A stretch of 64,000 bases of DNA from Balaenoptera acutorostrata. Taxonomy: Eukaryota > Chordata > Mammalia > Artiodactyla > Balaenopteridae. Where the stretch lies: the NCBI RefSeq assembly GCF_949987535.1, contig NC_080069.1, positions 49,149,391 to 49,213,390 of the forward strand. The letters run 5' to 3'. The notes beneath the pieces were generated by a model. The model had not been told where the DNA came from. It did not search any database and worked only from the letters and a program-made list of their open reading frames with translations. Within the stretch, counting starts at the first letter, position 1; each line of letters begins with the position of its first letter. Shown here piece after piece: positions 45,482 through 56,180 of the stretch. The position numbers and the translations under genes are program-made.

Positions 45482-48140
45482 AAGGAAACACTCCCATTTA
45501 CCATTTCAACAAAAAGAATAAAATACCTAGGAATAAACCTACCTAAGGAGACAAAAGACCTGTATGCAGAAAATTATAAGACACTGATGAAAGAAATTAA
45601 AGATGATACAAAGAGATGGAGAGATATACCATGTTCTTGGATTGGAAGAATCAACATTGTGAAAATGACTATACTACCCAAAGCAATCTACAGATTCAAT
45701 GCAATCCCTATCAAACCACCACTGGCATTTTTCACAGAACTAGAACAAAAAATTTCACAATTTGTATGGAAACACAAAAGACCCCGAATAGCCAAAGCAA
45801 TCTTGAGAAAGAAAACAGAGCTGGAGCAATCAGGCTCCCTGACTTCAGACTATACTACAAAGCTACAGTAATCAAGACAGTATGGTACTGGCACAGAAAC
45901 AGAAATATAGATCAATGGAACAGGATAGAAAGCCCAGAGATAAACCCACGCACATATGGTCAACTTATCTTTGATAAAGGAGGCAAGAATATACATGGAG
46001 AAAAGACAGCCTCTTCAATAAGTGGTGCTGCGAAAACTGGACAGCTACATGTAAAAGAATGAAATTAGAACACTTCCTAACACCGTACACAAAGATAAAC
46101 TCAAAATGGATTAAAGACCTAGATGTAAGGCCAGACACCATAAAACTCTTAGAGGAAAACATAGGCAGAACACTCTATGACATAAATCACAGCAAGATCC
46201 TTTTTGACCCACCTCCTAGAGAAATGGAAATAAAAACAAAAATAAGCAAATGGGACCTACTGAAACTTAAAAGCTTTTGCACAGCAAAGGAAACCAAAAA
46301 CAAGACGAAAAGACAACCCTCAGAATGGGAGAAAATATTTGCAAATGAAGCAATTGACAAAGGATTAATCTCCAAAATTTACAAGCAGCTCATGCAGCTC
46401 AATATCCAAAAAACAAACAATCCAATCCAAAAATGGGCAGAAGACCTAAATAGACATTTCTCCAAAGAAGATACACAGATTGCCAACAAACACATGAAAG
46501 GATGCTCAACATCATTAACCATTAGAGAAATGCAAATCAAAACTACAATGAGGTATCACCTCACACTGGTCAGAATGGCCATCATCAAAAAATCTAGAAA
46601 CAATAAATGCTGGAGAGGGTGTGGAGAAAAGGGAACCCTCTTGCACTGTTGGTGGGAATGTAAATTGATACAGCCACTATGGAGAACAGTATTGAGGTTT
46701 CCTCAAAAAACTAAAAATAGAACTACCATACGACCCAGCAATCCGACTACTGGGCATATACCCTGAGAAAACCATAATTCAAAAAGTCATGTACCACAAT
46801 GTTCATTGCAGCTCTATTTACAATAGCCAGGACATGGAAGCAACCTAAGTGTCCATGGACAGATGAATGGATAAAGAAGATGTGGCACGTATAGACAATG
46901 GAATATTACTCAGCCATAAAAAGAAACGAAATTGAGTTATTTGTAGTGAGGTGGATGGACCTAGAGTCTGTCATACAGAGTGATGTAAGTCAGAAAGAGA
47001 AAAACAAATACAGTATGCTAACACATATATATGGAATCTAAAAAAAAAAAAAAAGTCATAAAGAACCTAGGGGCAAGATGGGAATAAAGACACAGACCTA
47101 CTAGAGAATGGACTTGAGGACACTGGGAGGGGGAAGGGTAAGGTGGGAGAAAGTGGCATGGACCTATATACACTACCAAATGTAAAATAGTTAGCTAGTG
47201 GGAAGCAGCCGCATAGCACAGGGAGATCAGTTCGGTGCTTTGTGACCACCTAGATGGGTGGGATAGGGTGGGAGGGAGGGAGACACAAGAGGGAAGAGAT
47301 ATGGGGATATATGTATATGTATAACTGATTCACTTTGTTATAAAGCAGAAACTAACACACCATTGTAAAGCAATTATACTCCAATAAAGATGTTAAATAA
47401 AAATAAAAAATAAAAATAAAAATAAATAATAAAAAAGAATTTGCCTGCCAATACTGGGAAGATCCCACATGCTGCGGAACAGCTAACGTGGTGCACCACA
47501 ACTACTGAGCCTGCGCCTAGAGCCCTCGAGCCACAACTACTGAAGCCCGTGCCCTACAACAAGAGAAGCCACCGCAGTGAGAAGCCTGCGCACCTCAACG
47601 AAGAGTAGCCCCCACTAGAGAAAGCCCGTGCACAGCAACAAAGACCCAACACAGCCAACAATAAATAAATAAAATAAATTTATTTAAAAAAAAATTCTTC
47701 CTGAGATATACATATATCTATCTAAGCGGTCTATTTTTCCAAAGCACAGAGTACCTCATCCTGTTTTTCATCCTGAATTCCTTTTAGGGTGCAGCGTCCG
47801 TTAGTGACTGCAGTGGCTAACGACTTACTGAACTGGGTTGTGGGCAACATTCTTTGTTGTACGTGGTTCAATCAGCTGTAACCACAGAGGGGTGATTTCC
47901 CAAAAAGTAGGGCTGCCATAGAGTATATATACCAATGGGCTGTATGTGAGTCCTTAGAATCTAACTAAGGAATAGACAGCTGCAGGCTAATGACTTAGTG
48001 TCTGGTTGTAATAAGCTAAGGTAACCTGCCAGGGTTACTGTTTCTGTTTAAAGCAGGATGGCTGTAACCCTCACTTTTATCCTGAGGTGATGCTGCATTT
48101 GTCCTCAGGACAGATCGTCATCATTCTCTTCCTATGACAG

Positions 48141-48780
48141 AAATAAAAACTTTGCCTTCCTTTTTGATTAATGGCTGTAAATCCATAAGACTTGCTCTGG
48201 GGAAAGTGGAAGTTGGTACTTTAACTTAGAGGAAAGGAAAGAAGGAAAGGAAAGGAAACAGAGGAAAGGAAAAGAAAGAAGCCCTAAAAGCTGTAGAAAC
48301 AAAAAGAAAATTGACTCCTGGTGCTGAACGTTTCCTCATGGCACTGAAGTATAGAAAAAGAATACATGTCAAGAAGGGGTTGTTGTGTGGTGATAATGCT
48401 TTTGAATCTGGGAAGATGGGGGCTTCATCAGGAACCCGTCCCCTCACTTATTAGACGTCAACTAGGAGTTTTTAAGACGTTGCTTTGGAAAAGTTGAGGA
48501 AAGGAACCTGGCCAAGCAGCCTGTCTCTGCTCCCTGGGATTCTGAGTTACTAGACATGGATAAGGGTTCTGCCCCTCCTTGGTTTTATTTTATTGTTTTT
48601 ATTTATTTTTAATCAAAAGGGCGGAATTCAAGGCAAGGCTGACTTTTTTTCATAACCTTTACTCCATAGTATCCTGCCACATACTATCTGAATTGTTTTA
48701 TTTTACTTTGTTAGATTGCATAAAACACCACGAATAATAAATTACTTGGGGTTAACAGGCAGCCTTTCCCCCCCTTAATT
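48141..48780. other. Intron with a purine-rich tract
   Basis: A purine-rich block of GGAAA units lies at 48230-48285. Nothing else is recognised. Confidence 0.5.
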
Positions 48781-49130
48781 AATAACACTTTATTTTTTAG
48801 AGCAGTTTTAGGCTCACAGAAAATTAAGCAGAGAATACGGGGCATTCTGGTCTGACCCTTTCCCCGCCTCACAATTTCTCCCATTGTTAATATCCGGATT
48901 AGCGTGCTACATTTGTTACAACTGATGAACCAAAATTGATTTGTTATTGTTAATTAAAGTCCATAGTTTACATTGGGGTTCACTATGTTATAGTTCTATG
49001 GTTTTTGACAAATGCATAGTGCCGTGTATCTACCATTACAGTAGCAAACAGAATAGTTTCACTGCCCTGAAACTCCCCTGTACTCTGCCTTTTCATCCTT
49101 CTCCTTTACTTACTTACTGACTTATATTTG
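48781..49130 (-). mobile_element. Old L1 3' end fragment
   Basis: 'ttttttagagcagttttagg', 'ctcacagaaaattaagcaga', 'gttacaactgatgaaccaaa' and 'ggtttttgacaaatgcatag' are the end of an old mammalian L1 in antisense. Confidence 0.7.
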
Positions 49131-49272
49131 TCACACCTCAAGTGTGAGCAAGGCCCCTCCTGTGGGTTCATTTAATACAACTGGCATGGTTTCAAACTTT
49201 CAAAAGACTCCACCAAATCCTGAGGGCGATCAACGAGGAAGTATACACAGACATTTTAAAAGTCTAAAAGTA

Positions 49273-49631
49273 GGGACTTCCCTAGTGGCACAGTGGTTAA
49301 GAATCTGCTTGCTAATGCAGGGGACATGGGTTCAATCCCTGGTCCGGGAAGATCCCACCTACCACGGAGCAACAAAGCCCGTGTGCCACAACTACTGAGC
49401 CTGCGCTCTAGAGCCCGCAAGCCACAACTATTGAGCCCACTTGCCACAACTACTGAAGCCCGCACGCCTAGAGCCCGTGCTCCGCAACAAGAGAAGCCGC
49501 TGCAATGAGAAGCCTGCACACCACAAAGAAGAGTAGCCCCCACTCACCGCAACTAGAGAAAGCCTGCATGCAGCGACAAAGATCCAACACAGCCAAAAAT
49601 AGTAAATAAATAAATAAATAATTTTTTTAAA
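49273..49631 (+). mobile_element. CHR-2 SINE, long type
   Basis: Sense copy: GGACTTCCCTAGTGGCACAG head, repeated 'ccacaactactg' units and a tail of AAATAAATAAAT followed by TTTTTTT (49622-49628) and an A-run. TSD AAAAGTCTAAAAGTA (49258-49272) and AAAAGTCTAAAAATA (49632-49646) has one mismatch. Confidence 0.95.
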
Positions 49632-49646
49632 AAAAGTCTAAAAATA

Positions 49647-50554
49647 GGTACGGTGTGTACTCTGATAATGACTGTCCTGCTCCTCCAGGCTCCCTTGCCC
49701 ATTCAAGGCCTCACACTGGCTTCTGATCTCCACCCTTTAATCCCAAAGGGTCAGTTCAAATCTGCAAGCACTTTGCTAGAAAAATTAGAGGGCACTGATT
49801 TCACTACTTAACTGCTCCTTTCTAGAAACTTTGAACCTTCTTTGGGACCAAGGTAGAGCTGGATTTCTCCACTGCCGTAGCATCCCTCCCTCCAAGCCAG
49901 TAGGCTTTCTTTTAAAATGAAGCTATTATGTTTTTCTCCTGGTTACCAATTAGTGATGCTCACCTTAGAAAATTTGGAAGATTTGGAAACATCTGTGTGT
50001 TATTTCCAGATGTGCCTGGCCCAGAGACCAACCAGGCAACAATGGAGGTGCAAAGCTGGGGTCAGAGTGTTAACCCCTGAGTAGTCAGCTTGCCTGTATG
50101 TATTTCCAGAAAGATGCAAAATATGCGTTTATCACAAGAGCAAATGTGCTCTTAAAAAAGAAAGAATTTCCAGAAATTAAAAAATCCTCTTTTCTAAGCA
50201 GTTGCCTAGCCAGGGGCCTCTAAAAACTCTTTTGAACTGGATGACTCGAATTTGCCAGTTTCCAGTATTCCCTTGCTATCATCTTCATCAAACTGTATTT
50301 ATTACATTTGCCCTATACTGCCTGTACATTTAGGGATAAATGGCCCCCACTGGATAAAGGATGAGGTGAGTGAGGCCTTGCGGGAAGCTGGCATCTTTTC
50401 TTTCCTGTGTGTCTTGGGGTAGAAATGTTTGTTGACTTTGAAATCAAATGACAAAATGAATAGGCATGTGCTCCAGACCCTGAGAACCCCCAATAATTGG
50501 CTGATGTCTTCTCGTTCTTAGGCTGATTTCTTTTATGATTAAAATTTTTTTAAA
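49647..50554. other. Intron, unique-looking
   Basis: No repeat or exon recognised apart from short A-rich runs. Confidence 0.4.
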
Positions 50555-51345
50555 AATCTATGGACATTTCTTTTACTGTGGTAAAATACGCATAACATAA
50601 AAATTACCATTTTAACTATTTTTAAGTGTACAAATCAGTGCATTCACTGTGTCGTGCATTTACAGTGTGGTTCAACAATCACCACTATCCACTTCCAGAA
50701 CTTTTTATCACCCCAAACATAAACTCTGTACCCATTAAACATTAACTCCACATTCCTCCCTCCCCTCAACCCCTGGTAACTTCTATTCTACTTTCTGTCT
50801 CTATGAATTGGCCAATTCTAGGTACCTCATATAAGTGGAATTATCTAATACTTGTTCCTTTGCATCTGGTGTATTTCACTTAGCCTAATGTTTTCAAGCT
50901 TCTTCCATGTTGTAGCATGTATCAGAATTTCATTCCTTTTTTAGGCTGAATAATATTCCCTTGCATGTAAATACCACGTTTTGTTTATCCATTCATCTGT
51001 TGCTGGACATTTGGGTTATTTCCACCTTTGGGTTACTGCAAATAATGCTACTATGAACATTTGTGTACAGGTATCTGGTGTGCAGGTATCTGTCCAAGTA
51101 CCTGCTTTCAATTCTTTGAGGTTTATACCTAGAAGTGGAATTGCTGGACCATGTGATAATTCTGTCTAACTTTTTGAGGGACTGCTGAACTCTTTTCCAC
51201 AATGGCTGCACCATTTTACATTTTCACCAAGAGTGCACAAGGGTTCCAATTTCCCTACATCCTTGCCAACACTTGTTATTTTCCATTTTTTTGATAATAG
51301 CCATCCTAATGGGTGTGAAGTGTTATCTCATTGTGGGTATGATCA
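50555..51345 (-). mobile_element. Old L1 3' half, antisense
   Basis: 'gtggtaaaatacgcataaca', 'accattttaactatttttaa', 'gtggttcaacaatcaccact', 'ccattcatctgttgctggac' and 'atggctgcaccattttacat' follow in order an old mammalian L1 end including part of the ORF2 C-terminus. It is about 790 bases and well aligned over its length. Confidence 0.88.
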
Positions 51346-51469
51346 AACCTTTTAAAGCAACTCTTTCTGTGTGGCTGTGATCACCTCTGAACTAGTGTCG
51401 TGTAATTTAACCCTAGCTTGACCCCAGCTCTGGGATCAAACAGTTTTGAGCTTAAACCCCAGCAGGAAA

Positions 51470-51575
51470 TCAGCTCCATGAGGACCGGAATTTTAGACTG
51501 TTTTGTTCAATAATGTATCCCCGGTCCCTACAATGGTGACTGGCACATGATAAGAGCTTAATATTATCTGATGAA
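51470..51575 (+). mobile_element. LINE-2 3' end fragment
   Basis: 'gctccatgaggaccggaatt', 'ttgttcaataatgtatcccc' and 'gactggcacatgataagagc' are an L2 end in sense, directly followed by a MIR. Confidence 0.7.
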
Positions 51576-51584
51576 TGGACGAAT

Positions 51585-51775
51585 TCTACCTCCATCACTT
51601 ACTAGCTATGTGACCCGACTGAAGTTAATAACCTGAATCTCTGTTTCCTCAACCATAATATGGGAAGAAAGATAGTGCCCTCTGCCAGGGTTATGTGAGG
51701 ATTAAATGCAGCAATGCCTAGAGAGCACTTGCACACTGCCTGGCACATAGTAGGCACTCTGTAAATGGTAGTAAG
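51585..51775 (+). mobile_element. MIR SINE
   Basis: 'cacttactagctatgtgacc', 'ctgaatctctgtttcctcaa', 'ttatgtgaggattaaatgca' and 'gcctggcacatagtaggcac' give a clear sense MIR. Confidence 0.9.
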
Positions 51776-53917
51776 ATGCTTGTTATGACTAAGCAGGGGG
51801 CTTCATACATAGGCCAGTGCTGAGCACTGTTTGCAGCATGGTGATGAGTTTCAAGAGGCAGGTAGGGTGCCGTACCTTCAGGGATCTGGGCAGCTTTGGT
51901 GCTAAGCCAAAGCTTTGTCGCAGGAAGGAAGGGGAAGTGCTGCAAAAATCTATTAAGCCCAGAGCTCCCCAGAGCAAATGCGCACCCCGGCAATGATGCT
52001 GGGGGGCCAGACAGAGGGAGAAGGACCAGAAGGCATCCTCTCAATGGGCCCCTCCAGCAGGACCTTAAGCCAGAACAGGCACAGAGAGTTTACAGCAGGA
52101 AGAACACTCAGTGGAGATTAATGACCCGTGATGGACAGTGGGTCTTGTAGCTAGAGCTACCACATTCTTTCACGGTGCATAATAACACATTGGGAAAATG
52201 CAGCTTCATGTAACCAAATGCTAATGGAATCCTAACATCCCAGGTCCAGGAGTAAGTAGACTGAAGGAGGGGAAAGCTGGGCATTTCCCCCTTTGCTCAG
52301 GTGTTGATAGAAAATACATCTCCATCTGGGGGCAGAAATGTAGATTCCTGGGAATTCAGGCAGGCTGAAGTCTACATCCTGTTTGTTCTGTTACATGTCT
52401 AGTGAATGGATGCTGGCTAGTGTCAAGCAGATTTCTCTTAGGAGGAGGAGAACTTTTGCTTTCCCCCTTGGCGTGGTTTGTCTGTCTTATCAACTTGGAG
52501 CCTGCTGGGATGTTTCAGAAGTGGTGCATGCATTATTCCAGCGGCTGAGTCACCTCTGTATTGATCTGTACAGCTGTCATGGGGTAGAAGGTTAACAAGT
52601 CCTACTCTGTGCTTACCACATTCTTTCAGAGGCTCAGACTCAAGCCTGCTGTGTAAACCCTGACCAGAGATCACCTGGATGCCCTGGGGCACTGGTCAGC
52701 TGTTGGCATTCCAGGCACCATGCTCAGTGCCCAGAAACAGCCTCTAGAGATGGGGAGGCCTGTGAGCACTCAGCGAGGGTACCACTTAGGGCTGGCAGGA
52801 GCAGGGCTTGGGGCCCTGGAGCCAGGAGTAGATATGACAGGTTGTCAAAGAATATAGAGCTCACATTTCAGGATCAGAGCCAAGAATGGGAGAAAAGACA
52901 AGGAAAGAAGTTGAGAGGAAGCAATATTGGGAGCAAATAAGCATCCCTGGGATCCCAGTGTCTTGCCAGAGATAGTCCCTGAGGCCTTTCCCCACATTCC
53001 CCTTGCCAAGTCAGTCCCCATTCCATGCATCTGAGCACCTCCGGTTTCATGCTCTGTAGGAGAGGTGAAAGTGACCGGTGCTCCTGGAGCTGAAGGAAGT
53101 CTGCCAGGGTGGGAGAGCAGCCGGGGGAGCACAAGACTTCCTTGCCTTCCCCACCCCCAGCGCTTCTCCAAGAAGAGGGAAAGGCAGGGTCGAACACTGG
53201 TCCTCCTGCCCTCCAGGAGCTCAAAGCTCTCCAGGCCTCCAGGGCCCCACTTTGGCCTGCATCCATGGACCACTGGAATTCCAGCGAGCCGGGTGCGTGA
53301 GTCACTCCACACCTCTCAGGGAGTTGTTTCCTCTTCCTTTGATGGACGACTCAGACCCTCTTTATAACCAAACAAAACCCATCATTATAATCCTGTGGTA
53401 ACGCTTCTGTTAACAGTAGCTTGAGCTGAAAAGACCAGCTCCCAAATCGTGAGAAACGACAACAGTCCTCAACCTCGTCTGGGCAGGGTTCCCTGATGTT
53501 CTGCTCTAGGCTTTCTTCTAATCTCAGATGTGAAATGCTGGGCACTTCTGTCTTCCCCAGACCTGCCAGATGACACAAAGTGTGGGCCAGGCAGTAAGCG
53601 TGTCGGAGAACCTTCGAGTTAACGTTGGTGTGTTTGTCTTTGTGGACCTTGGCCGTTGTTTTCTTCTTGCCTTCTCCCCACGCTGGTGTATTTGTGGTTT
53701 CCTGAAGTTTAAATAATTGAAAGTGACTGATTTTCTTCCAAATGTAACTACATTCTACCTTTCATATGTTGTTCCTCCTTTATTTGTTGTCAAAACCAGG
53801 AAGAACATTCCTCTCTTCTAAAAGTGACTTCATTCTAAAATCCAGAGATATAACTTGACATTTTAAAGGTGGATGTATGGCTGGGTGAAGTCTTCTGTTT
53901 TCACTGTAACTAGTTTT

Positions 53918-54038
53918 CTTTTTTCTTTTCTTCTCTCTTCTTTTCCTTTTCCTTTCCTTCCCTTTTTTTCCTTTCCTTTCTTTTCTTTTCTTTTCTTTTC
54001 CTTTTCCTCCCTTCCTTCCTTCCTTCCTTTCTTCTCAA
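53918..54038 (+). repeat. Long polypyrimidine microsatellite (TTTTC/TTCC)n
   Basis: About 120 bases of almost pure C and T made of TTTTC, TTTCC and TTCC units. Such tracts can form triplex (H-DNA) structures and are length-variable. Being on the + strand of an intron, it also resembles a long polypyrimidine tract. Confidence 0.9.
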
Positions 54039-54599
54039 TCAATCCAGGCTCTTTCTTGCTCTCCTGGTTGTCACTAGGGCCACATACCAGATCTTTTTTT
54101 TTTGTTTTTCTTCCCAGACTATTCCCCCTTCTAATCTGTTTTCCTCTAGAGAAGATTAAATGTTTGATGAGAGGTATAGGGAATCAATTCTGTTTGTTTC
54201 TTCGGACAAAAAAACTGCCTTAAGTAGCATGAGCCACACAGAGTGCCTGGGCGGAGGGGCTGGGGGTCTTTCCTCTGTCTACAAAGGCTTATCGCACAAC
54301 TGTGAGCTGTTGGCTGTCTCTGGGCAGACTAAAGCCAGCAGGCTTCTGGAAGCTGCACACGACAGTCCTAAACTTTCCTGGCTTGTCAGGCTGCAGCTCA
54401 GCACTTTGCCTCTTTCACTGCCTGGAGGCCCAGGGGGCCAAGTGAATGCTGATGGTGTCCACACAGCACCAAAGAGCCTGCTGGAAAGGTGGAAAGGAAG
54501 GCAAGGCACTTGGTATTTTGTGACGGCCACGACCAGCACCCTGCTTCCTAGCAGTTTTACTTGATTGATAGTCTCTTTGGACTTTCTATATTTAGGCTT

Positions 54600-54930
54600 G
54601 AAATTCATTTGCTTGTTCGCCCATTCATTCCTTTAATAAACATTTATTGTGTCCCTGCTGTTTGCCAGGCAATGGAATAAAGAACTATATTGTCCCAGAT
54701 AGAGGCAGTCTAGAAGAGGTATCTTCAGCATTATCATCCTTACAATCGTCATCAATATTCATTCATTAGAAAAATAGAGATGAAACACCTACTGTCTGGC
54801 AAGTGCTTATGTGGGAAGTGAGATGGACAGAGTCTGTGCTCTCAAAGAGCTTGTAGTTTAACGAGCTAATGGTATGTTGGAAACATACCATTACACAATA
54901 ATTATGAAAAATGACAAGTCCTCTGAGAGA
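54600..54930 (-). mobile_element. LINE-2 3' end fragments
   Basis: 'cattcattcctttaataaac', 'gtttgccaggcaatggaata' and, after a second start 'tattcattcattagaaaaat', 'gtgctctcaaagagcttgta' are two reversed L2 ends in tandem. The second contains the hairpin at 54867-54893. Confidence 0.6.
54867..54893. other. Perfect 12-bp inverted repeat with 3-nt loop
   Basis: TAATGGTATGTT (54867-54878), loop GGA, AACATACCATTA (54882-54893). The arms match without a mismatch. Confidence 0.95.
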
Positions 54931-54964
54931 GGAAGCATATAATATCAGTTTTATCTACCAAAAT

Positions 54965-55215
54965 GTCAACTTCATATGATTCACCATAATACTGTTTATT
55001 GATTGTTCCCTATATACCAAGCATAGGAAGATGTACTTTGTAAGTATCAAGATTAACAGTGAAAAGAACCCTGAAAAGTAGGTTTTATTATATCCATTTT
55101 ATAGATTGGGATACTGACATAAAGAGGTTAGGTGATTTTTCTCTTGGTCGCAGAGAAGTGGCAGAATTCAGTCTGTCTGACTCTAGTTTTTGTGCTGTAT
55201 TCTCTATGGTATAGA
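54965..55215 (-). mobile_element. MIR SINE
   Basis: 'actgtttattgattgttccc', 'ttatatccattttatagatt' and 'aaagaggttaggtgattttt' with 'tggcagaattcagtctgtct' follow a reversed MIR. Confidence 0.75.
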
Positions 55216-55850
55216 AATACTGTACATTGTGTGCCAGGCCATTGGAGGGGGGCGGTAGAGCATAGTGCCCACCTGTTACGTGGAGGACAGATGGAATAAA
55301 GTTTAGCCCCCAGAATCATTGTGGTTGCCATGTTTCAAAATCTGCTATCAGATAGGAGATAGATTGCTAAATTCACCATGCGTTTTTAACTTTAGGCTTA
55401 CCAGTATGTTTGTCTTTTGGTTTCCTTGTTTGATGTTCCTGTAATGGTTTTCATTCCTCGTTATTGTACTAAGAGGATTTAACTTTTGGCACCTAACTGT
55501 GCTCTGCCTGGCACTGTGGATGCTAGTAGACAGCAGGCTGGCAGAGGTCTCGAGGATGAGGGATGAGACAGAAAGGTGTAGGGCAAGAGGGGGCGGGGGA
55601 TATATACCTTTGGAGATGGCTGTAATGCCTGTGATCCTTCTCAGATCATCCATCCCTGCTCACAGCCCCAGATGAGAGGGCATCTGCCCATGTGACTCCC
55701 ATCCCTCCTTGACACAGATGATTGCACCAGGATGGACACCTGACCTGAGCCAGGCCCACCAATAGGTTGGTCTGTGCTGTGTGACTTGTGTGCCACCCAA
55801 AAGGAGAGCCGGGCCAACTAGAGCCCCACTCTCACGACCTCATGCTGTTA
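55216..55850. other. Intron, unique-looking
   Basis: No repeat or exon recognised. Confidence 0.4.
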
Positions 55851-55854
55851 AAAG

Positions 55855-56180
55855 ATAAATTGAGGTATACTAAAAAATCATAAGAGTTTATTTGACCAAA
55901 AATCACTTCCAATCAGGGAGGGCAAAACTGAAAGTGGCTAAAAGCACTCCATCAACAGGAGCCGGGGGAAAGAAGAGACAGAAGCAAAGCAAGGTAATTA
56001 TTTGATTGGCTGTAGCTTAAGTGATTGCCTTATTTGGGAAACCTCGTTGGCTGTTTGTGACTGGTTGTCCTTAGGTTTGTATTCCTTAACCCTGAGGCAT
56101 TTCAGGATTAGCTTTTGGTTTGCTTACGAGGGCTACCGAGGCATTAACGCCACCTCAGTCTAATGGCCTCTCGTTTAATT
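55855..56180 (-). mobile_element. LTR-like remnant, antisense, tentative
   Basis: 'aagagtttatttgaccaaaa', 'cttccaatcagggagggcaa' and 'agcactccatcaacaggagc' have the layout of an antisense LTR, with a reversed AATAAA in 'gagtttatttg'. No internal retroviral sequence is near. Family not assigned. Confidence 0.45.

Larger units (their letters stand above)
42809..47040 (+). pseudogene. L1 ORF2 remnant (endonuclease and reverse transcriptase)
   Basis: ORF2p makes the nick and the cDNA in target-primed reverse transcription. The start MGIGTYISIITLNVNGLNAT and the QETH motif belong to the AP-like endonuclease. The RT region is spread over 43788-44687 (with [14 protein letters not shown] and TLIPKPDKD) and 44863 onward, with the catalytic FADD motif at 44947-44958. 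The C-terminal part at 46059-46766 keeps a C-x3-C-x7-H-x4-C knuckle (CWRGC...HCWWEC). Breaks are an early stop at about 43055, the 47-bp duplication at 43556-43649, a frameshift near 44660, the SINE at 45123 and frameshifts near 45870 and 46760. Confidence 0.93.
41485..47434 (+). mobile_element. Nearly full-length L1 retrotransposon, inactive
   Basis: This is a LINE-1 with part of the 5' UTR (41485 to about 41890), ORF1 and ORF2 remnants, a 3' UTR (about 47040-47400) and an A-rich tail of AAATA units. A 15-bp TSD with one mismatch, AAGAATCTGCCTGCC at 41470-41484 and AAGAATTTGCCTGCC at 47435-47449, lies in the host SINE. Stops, frameshifts, a 47-bp tandem duplication and a SINE insertion make it non-functional. 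It lies in the same direction as MOB3B. Confidence 0.95.
41445..47690 (+). mobile_element. CHR-2 SINE split by an L1
   Basis: The parts are 41445-41484 (head) and 47450-47690 (rest). A perfect 13-bp TSD, AAAATTCTTCCTG, lies at 41432-41444 and 47691-47703, which proves that both parts are one insertion. The right part lacks most of the box B segment (it jumps from 'ctgccaata' to 'ctgggaagatccc'). The tail is TAAA repeats, TTTATTT and an A-run. Confidence 0.95.
41144..48140 (-). mobile_element. LTR of an endogenous retrovirus, split by a SINE and an L1
   Basis: The two outer parts are 41144-41431 and 47704-48140. Left: TGTCGACC start, 'gagtttcagttttattcaga' (reversed AATAAA at 41191-41196), 'ggactatagcccaggaaaca' and 'gtatgggaagatgtaaggat'. 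Right: 'catcctgtttttcatcctga' and 'attccttttagggtgcagcg'. Together they read as one antisense LTR of a type common in cetartiodactyls. No gag, pol or env remains are seen. The right end is approximate. Confidence 0.7.
51346..54590. other. Intron with L2, MIR and a pyrimidine tract
   Basis: Besides the listed elements nothing is recognised. Frames at 52845-53312, 52874-53305, 53065-53401 overlap in several phases on both strands and have no known domain. A 116-codon frame at 53873-54223 is produced by the pyrimidine tract. Confidence 0.45.
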
